Shown one piece after another: positions 11,921-22,500 of a stretch of 64,000 nt of DNA. Numbering within the stretch: the stretch's first letter is position 1; the number at the start of each line of letters is the position of its first letter. Source of the stretch: Pseudocercospora fijiensis CIRAD86 (Eukaryota; Ascomycota; Dothideomycetes; Mycosphaerellales; Mycosphaerellaceae); contig NW_006921533.1 in assembly GCF_000340215.1 (NCBI RefSeq), forward strand, positions 621,616-685,615, given 5' to 3'. The position numbers were made by a program, and so were the translations under genes. The notes below the pieces were generated by a model. That model was not told where the DNA came from and searched no databases. It worked only from the letters and a program-made list of their open reading frames with translations.

Positions 11921-12881
11921 CTATGACGAGCCGCCGTAGTTCCACTGAACAGAAGGCATGCCCTTTGGCTTTGGCACGTTCGTAGCATACTCGCCGGCGT
12001 AGTTGCCTGTGAGAAGTCAGTATTCAATCACGGTAGTTCATCTGAGATGGGGAGTTCTTACCTGGGCTCTTGTAGTTGCAGACGGTGAAGTATGGAGAGA
12101 CGCCGCTTCCGGTGTTGGCAAGACCGTTGGGGCAGTGGTGAGTGGCGCAGGCAACGTGTGTAGTACCCTTCCAAACGATCTGAGAGAAGTGACCCCACTT
12201 TTCGAAATCGGTCATGTCTGGATTGTCCTTGCCGTACTGGCTGGCGAAGTATGGCTCTTCACCGTTGTAGAAAAGGTCGGTAATGATAGCGGAAACATTG
12301 GCTGGCTCAACGCCAGCAGCAATGTTCTGACCGTAGCCACCGCCGTTGACCTGGGTGTTATGGGCGTAGACGCAGCTCTGGGCAATTAGCAGAGCGGTGT
12401 TGTACAGGTCGTCCGACCACTGGACGTCTGGGCAGGAGTGGTTGGCACGGTGCAGGTTGTGGTGGTAGACAACCAGGCCGTTGTAATCGGTTGGGGCAGC
12501 ACCAGTGCCAGCGTTTGTGGCAGGTGAAGACGGCTGGGAGGATGGGGCACCGTAAGTTGGAGGAGCCTGTTGAGTTGGTGTAGTCGAGGTTGATGGCTGA
12601 GGTGTCGGGGTGGGTTCCGGTTGCTGCTGAACAGTCGTGTATGCAACCGATGGGTGCCAGTTGTTGTGGTGGCCGTAATGCTGAGGAGCTGGTGCAGAAG
12701 AAGACGAAGACGAAGACGAAGGGGTCGGCTCGGCTGGAGGGGCGTAGCCAGCGAAGACGGTGACAATGTCCGTCACATAGACGACGTCGTAGGCAGTTTG
12801 GACGACTGCACGCTTCTCGTTGTTGAATGGGACGGCGAGCGCACCAGCGGCGAAGGCGGCGAGGGCAATTGAGGATCGCAT
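11921..12881 (-). CDS. Secreted CAP/PR-1 family protein (Pry-like)
   Basis: CAP superfamily proteins are secreted; yeast Pry proteins bind sterols and fatty acids, and several fungal members act at host surfaces. The role here is inferred only from the family. Exons 12881-12062 and 12006-11921 flank a 55-base GT-AG intron and encode 301 residues. Reading through the intron would replace the conserved C-terminus. Residues 1-16 form a signal peptide ending ALA-VP, followed by a likely KR processing site at 23-24. A Ser/Pro/Thr/Gln-rich linker (about 48-130) precedes the CAP domain (about 132-290). Visible motifs are HNLHRANH, YGQNIAAG (Gln where many CAP proteins have Glu), HFSQIVWKGTTHVACA and, after splicing, CNYKSPGNYAGEY. 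The Cys pairs expected of the fold are present. Confidence 0.9.
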
Positions 12882-15800
12882 CTTCCAAACGAGTGATGAT
12901 TGATGACGGGTTGGTGTGGTGTGGAAGTTTGTTGCTTTGTTCGGGGATCGCAGATCCGTGAGACCGTTGGTTTAATGACTGTCGCAAGGTGAATGTTAGC
13001 CGCTGTCTTGCCTGCAGACAAAGCTGTCACAAATGAGGGTGATGGTAGTGGTGAAGGAATGTGGTGGAGTGTAGTGCAGTGTGATGCCAGCGTCAGTGCC
13101 TGTACTTATGTAGGTAGCGCTGACGGTGCAATGCGACGCTGACTGCCAAGTGAGGGAGGCGGCGGCAATGAGGGCGCCTGTGAAGGTGTTGTCGTCTGAT
13201 TGCTTGCAGAGACTCACCTGACGATGCTCCTCGCAGAGGGCTGGGCTGGGCGGGTGGAGGGTGCAGTGGTGTGCGACTGCGTGGCGCGTGTTGATATTCT
13301 CAGAAAGAACGTGGTGCAGAGACTGGCTGCTGTCGGTGGTGACGGTGTTGTGAGTCGGGGAGAAGTCGCTGAAGAGACGGACGAGGATGGTGGTGGTGGT
13401 TTTGATTAGATGCGCAGGGTTGCGTGAGGAAGGAGCCGAACTAAAAGCAGGGGCGGCTGCCCGAAACAGCCGTTGGCGCGCTTGCTCGCACTTGTCACTT
13501 GTGACGGTTAGCTTGCTTGGTCTTTGTCGGATTGGCCAGAGGCGTGAAATATGGCTCGGGAGCAGAGAACGGCGGTGTTTGTTCACTTTGTTGCAGCACT
13601 TTGTAGTCTATAAATGTCATTGTACGTTGTGAAAGCGGGCATTGCTGCAGATTCGCCTGCCCAGACAATCACTGGAATGCGTGCGCTGACGCCATGTCTT
13701 GACTCTTGACATTCGACCTCTTTCTGCGTCGAAACGTTTGTGCGATTACGAGATGCTGTATTCATATGATAGTTCTATACTGCGCTGGCGGTTTCATGGC
13801 GCTTCTGGCTTCCGGGTACCTTGCATACCCCCCGCATCGACCAGTAACCGATGAGCGCCACGTAGTAGCGTCACCGTCACTGTCAATCAGGGGTGATGTG
13901 ATCAGCAGTAGGCCAATCATCCAAGCCGATGAGCCGATGCGCGCGAGCCGATTCTTCGCGCGCATCATCAGAAACGCTGCCACACATTTCTCACACCTGC
14001 ACCTGCCACAGCCTGCAAGCGGGCAATAATTAGTCGTATCTCGGTATGCCTCCCTCGCCAACCTCATCACGCGGGAAACAGGAAGAGAAATCCGAACGAA
14101 AAAGAAGCACGCAACTACCCACAGCGAAGATTGCGTGGGGATGTTTTGTGTCGCAGTCATCCCAGGCGACGATCGCCGCTGAATCACACGTGCGCCGTGT
14201 GATCCGTACCAGTGCTCCTGATGAGCTGCTTCGACGTTCCTTCGTGAATAATAATAATAAGAATCAGGGCGAGTCGTCCCGGCGCTAACGTTAAGATAGT
14301 TCTACCCTTATACCACGCGACCTGAGAATGGCGTTTCCACGGCGCCTGTTCCGATCGTGGCCATGACGGAAGACAGCGGGGACGAAAAGTCTTCTGCATC
14401 TAGGCCTGACGTCGTGTCTCATCAAGGGGAACCCAACAATTTCTGCATGCTGCCGCAAGTCGCACGTCGTTTCACCATTGTGAAGTCCTACTGCTTGTCA
14501 CACTCAGCGCCGGGCTTGACACGAGTGCGAACGAGGTCTGGGAGGTTCAGCTAAGTAATGCATACTCAATTCTGATTAAGAGCACATCGGAAGCACAACG
14601 CGACAGCGCTTCTCTTGTTGACAGCCTGCGACCACAATCACGAACTTCCGAGAGGGTTGTGCGCAGTGCCACCCACCAGAGAAACGGAATCGTGCATTGC
14701 AGATGACTTTCTCCGCAAGGAGGCACACGTGTTCGCAGTCCAGACTACTATCACGGTGCATCGAAACAGATCACATCCGTGGGCCAACCACAAGAGGAAA
14801 TGCATGTTTCGCCACGGACCAGATTTGCTCGCCTCGCCTCGCCTCACCAATATCACCTCAGAGCTCATGCTGTCTTCGCCAGTGGCAGACCAAAGAACAC
14901 CCTTCTGGGCCATCGCACGAAAATATTGATTTCTGACGTGAATGCAGCGAGACCGTCTCCACCTTGCTGCCATGCGACCGTCGCCAACGCACCCCATCCT
15001 CAAGCATGCCTGCGCTGGGAATTGCGGAGGTGCATGCTGTACAGTATGCAGCCATCCTCAGAAACACGCTACATGTGCGACAAAACTTGCACCACCGCTC
15101 GAACAACAACCGTATATTCTAGACAACACCGAGGTCTACATACAGCATCCAACTGACGATTTTGCCTAGCCGCCTACTACTACCAACTAGCAACTGTCTA
15201 ACTTCAATCATCATCAATAATACCCTTCTCATCAACGTGAAGATCTTAGCAACCGCAAAGCAGAGAATCTTAACAACCATCGTCCGTTGACCATAGTTCG
15301 GCACTTGTCAACGCTCTGATAGTTCTAAGGTATTGCCAAAAATTTCGTATCATTATGCCGCGGCGTATATAGGAAGCCAAGCCTAGATAGAATAGTGATC
15401 TATCCGTAGTTCTTCTACCCGAAGAAGGTGATCGATAGCTCATTTCTTTCTTTTTTTTTCTCGCCAAAAACATGTCTTACTCTTATGATGATCGTGAGTA
15501 GATGAGGAAGTCTTGTCTGTGCTCGCCATGCAGAACGGTTAAAGAAAAAAATCCTTCCCAACTTCTCCACGCATCATTCGTGATTCAAACATGTCTCGGA
15601 TGCTCCAGCAACGCCTTCCAACGCTAGGAGAAAGAAGGAATTTCTACAGTAGTAGTAGTTCAGAAACGAAGAAAAGAGAAACGGAAGTTCCAAGTTTCAG
15701 ACGTTCCCTTCGCTCTCGCGCGCTTTTGATTGGAGAGGCTTTTCATGTACTATCTAGAAAAACCTCCACCGGTTCACAACCGCGAAAACGAATTCAGCCC

Positions 15801-15956
15801 TTCATCATCACTGGTATCATCATCACCGTTCCATCACATTCACACTACCTACGCTACCCCTTGAATTCCCTCGGCGCCAAGCCAAAACACGAAATGCCAC
15901 ATGTTCTCCATGTTTCAGCTCCCGCTTTCCACATGGCCCCCAGCATTATTCAGCCT
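12882..15956. other. 3 kb region without a convincing gene
   Basis: This is the longest gene-free stretch in the euchromatic part. Short overlapping frames occur on both strands but none has a domain, a convincing ATG or plausible splice partners. It must contain the CAP promoter (near 12882) and the CSE1 3' flank (near 15950). A perfect 8-base inverted repeat lies at 14183-14203. A pyrimidine-rich tract followed by an ATG at about 15472 and a GT donor looks like a first exon, but no continuation was found. Confidence 0.5.
14183..14203. repeat. Perfect 8-bp inverted repeat with 5-bp spacer
   Basis: The arms ATCACACG and CGTGTGAT are exact reverse complements around the spacer TGCGC. Such a dyad is the size of a dimeric transcription-factor site, but no nearby gene has been assigned, so a regulatory role is only a guess. 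Confidence 0.45.
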
Positions 15957-18900
15957 TCACCCCTGCATGACGCTCTGCAGCGCCGCTTTGCCTTGGTCAT
16001 CGAGTTTCTCGTTCACGAAGCGCCCAATGCGTCCCGAATGCCTCTGATCAGCTTCTCGCAGAGTCGTTCCGACCCAGGCTTTCACATCTTGGACCTCTGG
16101 CCAAGGGTCCTGGGTAGGACGCTTGCAGGTGTTTAATTGGGTGAAAGCTGCTCCAAAGCCGAGCTCGTCGACGTCGCGGTCTTCGATGACGTTGTCGTCG
16201 GCTGCAGGTGGGAGTGGTGGGTTGATGAGGAGTTTGAGAAGTGCTTCGCAAGTGATAGTCCAGCCGCGTTTGGCGTATCGATCCGCGAACGCTTGCGAGT
16301 CGGCTAGTGTGCGAGTGAGAGATATGCATGCAGTCTTGCGATCGTATGGTCGGGCCAGCTTTTGTGTATCTGGAAGGATGATTGAGGTGTAGACGGGCGT
16401 GAAGACGTTGTCTTGCACCTTGTCCGATACGGCGATGAAGAAGTCAGCACCGAGTCCCTTGTCTTGAAGAGCCGATACTAAGTGGTAAAAGCGCACGAAG
16501 CGCAGAGTGAAGTGCTCGTTCTTGGAGTTCTGAAGGCGATAGAACATGAGCTTGAGTATCTCGACCCAGTAACTCTCCAGCGCCGTCGACGAGAAGTTCT
16601 TCACGACTTCTTCGATGAGATCCATGGCATGACCTTCGTAAGCTTTACTGCCGACGAGCTTTTGGAAGATGATGAGAATGGCTTGTGTCTGGTTTGCAGC
16701 AGCCATTTGCTCGGCTCCTTTGGGTATCATAGTGGTAAGGAGGCGTGTCAAAGCTGGCACATTGCCTTTGCTTTCCCACATACTTGGAGTGAGCACAGGT
16801 GCAACGAGCTGCTGGAAGTTGTTGGAGAGTGTTGGTGAAGTATTGGTCGCAACGATTTGTGCATACAGCTGGAAGATGTATGGTGTGAACTCTTCGACTG
16901 AGCCTTGCAAGACTTCCATAAAGACTGGGAACAGACTCTGCTCAATCTTGTCTGGTTGCACTGGTCCACCGAACCGAATCGTTGCACCAATACTTTCGAA
17001 GTGGTAATAGCAGAATCCTGGATTTGAAGGGTTGTGTCGAATGACCTTGGTGATGTTGACCAGATTTAAGAGTATGAGGTCGAGAATTTGGTTCAGACCG
17101 TCTCGAATGACGATGAGCACTCTCATGACACACTTCATCAAGAATTCATTCTCTTGTACCTTCTCCGGCTTTGTGTCCTGGGTGATGAGTTTGAACAGAT
17201 GTGTGAGCAGGTCCTTGGACAGCGGAAGAATGCGGTCTTGTGGGATAATTGGCTGCTTCTGGTCGTTGGTTAGGTATAGTGCTCGATCCACGGCAACGGC
17301 TGCGTATGTGTAGACGACGTAGTTGGATGAGTTGAGGTGCTGGACTAGCAGAGGAAATGCTGCTTGCCACTGCTGGGCCGAAAGAATGCTTCGGAAAATG
17401 TACAGGTACTTGATAGCATCCACCTTGAGTAGAGGTTCGGCATTCGCATTCGTCAGGTCCTCGGCGATATTTGTTTGGAAGAAGTCGATCACGTTGACAT
17501 GCGGGTTGACGCTCAGCACACCCTTCGCAGCTGTGGCGGCCCCTTTCGCAGCAATGGAGGAGAACAAGTGCACTGCGGTGTCTTTGGACTTCCAATTCGC
17601 GCTCCTATCCTTGGCATATTCGGACAGGAAGTGGTTCACATAGCGCGTGACCACATCGGTCACCAGCTTTTCGAATTGCTCCATGAGTTTGCGCAAGAAG
17701 TTGGTGGCAGCTCGCCGTCGAGTGTCTTCATCTGAGCCTTCCAGGTCGCGTCGGATGTACTCGATCGGTTCATCTTCGAATGTCTCGATGTCGGACTCTC
17801 GTAAGGACAGATTGGGGATAACGACCTTTTCTGTGACTTGACCTAGAACGTCGGCGTTGTTGAAGTTTTCTGCATGCTCTCGTATGCTTGCAACACTTGT
17901 CAAGAATTCCAACGCTCGGCTGACGACCAAATCATACTTTGCTTCGGGGCCGATGTTGGTGAGCAGCGTCCATGACGTGCCAATAAATTGTGTCAGGTGC
18001 GGTTTGAACTCCTCGTCGTATTTCCTCGTGTACAACACCAAGACCTTGAACACGCCAGCTCTTACATGCTCTAATGGACCTGCTTCGGCATCATCATCCG
18101 TGTTCAGCGCAGCGTTTTCGTAGGTGAGGTATTTGTGCAGAAGTCCAGATATGGCACCGAGCGACTCTTCGAATTGCGGGGGCATGTCGTGGGTGGAGAG
18201 ATCGTAGACGAGCTTCATGATCAGGTCGAGCGTGGCATAGTGTGCCTTGAGCACTTCTGGGTTGCTCTGGTTCTGAGTGATCTGGCTGTCGGTGTGTTGC
18301 CATAGCTGCAGGAAGGGAGCGGCGAATTTGGAGAGGACGTGGTTGATCTCGGTGTAAAGCTCGTCTGATCGATAGAGAGGTTCCCATCGCTTGAAGATGG
18401 AGTGTGCGACTTGAAGTACGCCATTATTCACAGTGGCATTGTCTGGAGTCAGTCGCGAGACCAAATCGTCCACGAGGGTGTCCCATCGTTCCCAGAAATC
18501 GCTGTCTGCAATGACGCTGATAGCATCACCGAGCTGCGCCTGGATAGTGGGTGGGACTCTGACCATGAGCCCAATCAATTCGCTCTTGATAGTCGTGACT
18601 TCGCTGTCTGGTAGCTTGTGGCGGCCATCTTCGTCCTGCTTGCCACATCAGCCGTGTCCTCCACCAGAAGTTTGTTCGTCTGTTGACGTGCCACCCAATT
18701 TCGCCGCACAAAGTTCTTGAAGAATAATGCGCTCGCGAGTCTCGTCTGTTGAGGGAAAGTGTCGGCGGCGACTATCTGTAGAAGAGCGAGCGAGAACCCT
18801 GGTTTCGTCTCTTCGGCCTTGAGCGACTGTTCGGCTGGTCGTCAGTTAGCAGCTTAACATTTCTATTTGAGCAACGGCTTGGTCCTTCTCACCTTGCCGA

Positions 18901-18962
18901 TTCTGTCGAGGATCTAGAGATGCCGAGAGTAAGTCGGCGACAGACTGAAGACTGACCGACAT
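15957..18962 (-). CDS. CSE1: Exportin-2 / CSE1, importin-alpha re-exporter
   Basis: CSE1 is the karyopherin that, with Ran-GTP, returns importin-alpha to the cytoplasm; it is essential in yeast. Three exons, 18962-18893, 18834-18692 and 18635-15957, encode 963 residues, the family length. The protein starts MSVSLQSVADLLSASLDP. The second exon carries the importin-beta N-terminal region (AEQSLKAEE, ALFFKNFVRRNW). The long exon holds ISVIADSDFWERWDTLVDDL and then HEAT-repeat helices to the end. Intron 1 (18835-18892) is GT-AG. Intron 2 is either GC-AG at 18636-18691, giving NWV-DEDG, or GT-AG at 18636-18694, giving NW-DEDG; both stay in frame. It is divergent from the sacsin-like gene across 548 bases. 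Confidence 0.93.
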
Positions 18963-19510
18963 GGCGAGTGTCAGCGCAGTGGCGGAGGGCGTAGGGAAAG
19001 AGTGAGAAAGAGTGAATTGTCTCTGTTTGTGGTTGCTTAGAGAAACACAGACAGAGCTTGGACCTGCACGATGGGGGTCAAGCTTTCGTTTCGGCCCGCA
19101 CACGCGATGCTAATGCGATCGAGGAAAGGATCCCTGGACGTGGAGTCGACCTGGCGCGTTCACATAACGAAGTAACGAAGTCATCCTATTCCTTCACTTT
19201 CCCCAGACGTCGAGAGAAAGCCTCATTCACGGCCTGCAAGCCTGAATATCTTCCAGGCATCCGTTCCTTTGACCACTCGAAGCTTCTTGCAGAGGCGCAG
19301 TTGGAACTCACGAAAGAAAGGCCAGCAGGCAGCTCAGCCTTCGCCTTCGCGTCCGCCACCTACCTACTAGTAGCTTCTCCCTCATCGAGAATCACCTACG
19401 TTAGAGTCCACATCGATCGCCACATCTAGCAACCGCGTGCTACGCAAACATATCAACTTGCTCACGATGAGCTGATCTATCCTCCCCTCGCACGACGAAC
19501 ATCCTAAGTC
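18963..19510. promoter_or_regulatory. Divergent promoter region, CSE1 and sacsin-like gene
   Basis: The two genes start 548 bases apart and point away from each other, so this interval serves both. A direct repeat of TAACGAAG occurs twice in tandem at 19165-19180. No TATA-like element is obvious. The bidirectional role is inferred from the layout. Confidence 0.5.
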
Positions 19511-22500
19511 ATGGCGGCTTCCACGAATCTTTCGGCGCTGCGAGCGCAGACGATGCAGGGGGAAGACGAGGAGGCCGTGACAGTGAACACGCGAGCCTTG
19601 ATCGATAAAGTGCTCGCTCGGTATTCGGGAGAATGGACAACATTGCGTGAACTGATCCAAAATGCTGCCGATGCTCAAGCGCGGAAAGTCAGGATCCAGT
19701 TCGAGACACTCCCTTCTGCGACAGTGCCCCTACCGCAGAGTAATGATTCGTCTGAGCTGCTCAAGCACACTCTACTACATCACACGGTCAAGACCTTAAT
19801 CGTGTCGAACGATGGCGAGCACTTCAAGGAGACCGACTGGCAGCGCTTGAAGCGCATCGCAGAAGGCAATCCAGATGAGACCAAGATCGGTGCTTTTGGT
19901 GTAGGCTTCTACTCCGTATTTGCCGATTGTGAATCTCCATTCGTGACATCCGGCAAGGAGACTATGGCCTTTTATTGGAAGAAAGATAGCCTGTTCACAC
20001 GACGAGGAAAGCTGCCGGACAGCGAAATACAAGGTACTACCTTTCTGCTGGACTACCGGAGTCAGACTACGCCTGTGCCACAGCTACTTAGCTTATGCCA
20101 GTTTCTAGCGACCAGTCTCACCTTTGTCGGGCTCGAGTCAATCGAACTGCATCTGGATCAGTGGAACATCCTTACACTTACCAAGAAGATGGCCCCTGCA
20201 GCAGCTGTGAAGATTCCAAGCGACGTCAATCCGAAAACGAAAGACGGTCTGATGAAAATCAGCGACGTCGAGTACCAAAGTGCACAAATAGATGCTAGGT
20301 GGATGAATGTGGTTGGGTGGAATCGTAAGACGACATCTGCAAGCCTCTCGTCACAGCAGCAACAGCAGAATGAATCTGGCGGTTCCAGCTTAAGAAGCTT
20401 CTTCGGCAGGTTCACGAGTGCAGCTACAAACACAACTGTGCGCAAGGCACAACGAGAGGAGGAGGTCTTCCAGCAGACCATTCTAGACGATTTGGCAGGC
20501 TCTAGCTCTGCGACTGTATTCCTGCGAGTGAGCACTGTCAACATCTTGACTACTGTCAGCAGGCAATTGTCACAGGAACTGGAGCGAGCTACCAAGAAGC
20601 CGCCACCAAAGAAGACCCGCATTTCAATCCTGACATCTTCCTACGATGAATCTACAGCTTCAATGAGCACCTCTGCGGGCAGCTCTTCCAAGAGAGCGAC
20701 GGATATCTTTGCGTCTGTATTGCCTTCGAAGAGTGGCAAGATCTTCATAGGCTTCCCGACAGCTCAGACGACTGGTCTTCTTGCGCACATTTCCGCTCCA
20801 AGTGTCATCCCAACAGTCGAGCGTGAAAGTATAGACTTGAATGCACGATATGTCCGAGACTGGAACATCGAAATGCTGCGCGTAGCTGGTATTGCCTGCC
20901 GCATAGCTTACACGGGCGACATGGCCGAGCTCAAGGCAAGAATCGATCGCACCAGAACTGCGGATGGACGCAAGAAGGTCACTATGGAAGACATCACATC
21001 AGCCATGCCAGCTGCTGCACATGTGTATCGACAGTACAATTATGCAGAGTCGACGCCATCCTCCAAAGTCGGTCAGTACATTGAAGAAGCCTTCTGGACC
21101 TGCAACACACAAGCCAGCATAGATGTTTTGTCGACAAGAGGAGTTCTGCCAAGCCAACAAGTACGTATTGCTACTGAGGAACTCAGCTTTGTGGACGGCA
21201 TCCCTGTGGTGCCCGACGAATTAATGGAGAAAGGTCACGAATTCATCAGCAAGCTTCGGGACTATGGCCTGCTTTCCGATATCACAACAAGTGACATCAA
21301 GAAGGAGCTGGAGGCACAGGCACTTACCGAGAAGCAAGTCCAGGAGCTCGTGAAATGGTCATGTACAAAGGTATCCCGACAAGAGATGGACGCTGGTGCC
21401 GTTCAGCTTCTATTTGACGGCACAGTCGCCAGCATCGATGAGCAATTCGTCGGCACGTCCTCAAGTCCAGTGCTGCAACTTGGTCAAATCAGCAATTTTG
21501 TCAACGCCGCAAAGATACCATCTGATATGCCTACGCCGCCACAGACGATTCCATTCAGACTTACCAAAGGTCTGTCGCCTTCACAGCTCGAGTCGATCGG
21601 CTGGGATGAACTGCAGATCGTTCCATGGGTGCGATGGATCATTGAGAGCGACGGCCAAGGCTTCGGACAGGGGATTAGCTTGACGAATTCGCCTACTGTC
21701 GCGTCGCAAGTGCTCCCGGTGGTCTCGAAATCTTGGGAAGCGCTATCGCAGTCATCTAAACAATCTATACAAGAGCTTTTCATCCCCCGCACCGTCATCC
21801 CAACGAAGCTTGGCATGCGAAGGCCACCGCAGGCATACTTTGGAAACGTCAAGCTATTTGACGACTTGCCGACCATCACTGGCCTTCAAGGAGTCAAGGA
21901 GAAATTCTTGGGCTCGCTAGGTGTGCGAAAGACCGTTGAGCTGAATGTCGTCTTTGACAGGCTCATGGCCAAGTCCGCTCTTGGTTCCACTACCGAGGAA
22001 GGCAAATGGAGCCATGTCGACCTTATCAAATATCTGCTCAGCGTCAAGGACGATATACCACCTGAGGATATCAAGCGTCTACAACAAACACCAATCTGCC
22101 CTGCCGAGACACTGTCAGCCGACCAAGTCGACAAAGGCAAGTTGTACCGCGTTTCAGATCTGCTTGAGCCCAATGAGGCCATCAGAAAGCTTGGACTTCC
22201 TATTCTGCAGTGGCCAGGCCAGTATCGTGCCAATGGCCCTGAAGGCAGATTCTTGCGATTGCTGGGGTTGAAGCCGTTCCCTTCGGTCCCAGACCTTGTC
22301 GGCATCCTGGCACAGGCTCCAGCGGGGGGCGCGCTTCAGGAGAGCACTATCAACTACTGGATTGTTCACGAGTACCAGCATGGGTACAACAAGTATCCAG
22401 TAGCAGAGATAGACGTCGCATTCCTGCCCGTCCAGCCTTTTGCAGGCGAGGGATCCAATCTTGTTGCCAAGCCCAAGCAGTGTTATGCCAATCCGAAATG

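Noticed and set aside
12996..13586. 196-codon - strand frame
   Set aside because: It begins at a GTG and contains no ATG at all, no domain, and lies in the CAP gene promoter region.
15472..15600. Short first exon (MSYSYDD) with a GT donor after a pyrimidine tract
   Set aside because: Splicing to the nearest acceptor gives only about 20 residues before a stop, and no further exon could be joined.
15591..16136. 181-codon + strand frame
   Set aside because: Its second half is antisense to the CSE1 3' end, and the first part has simple Ser-rich sequence without a domain.
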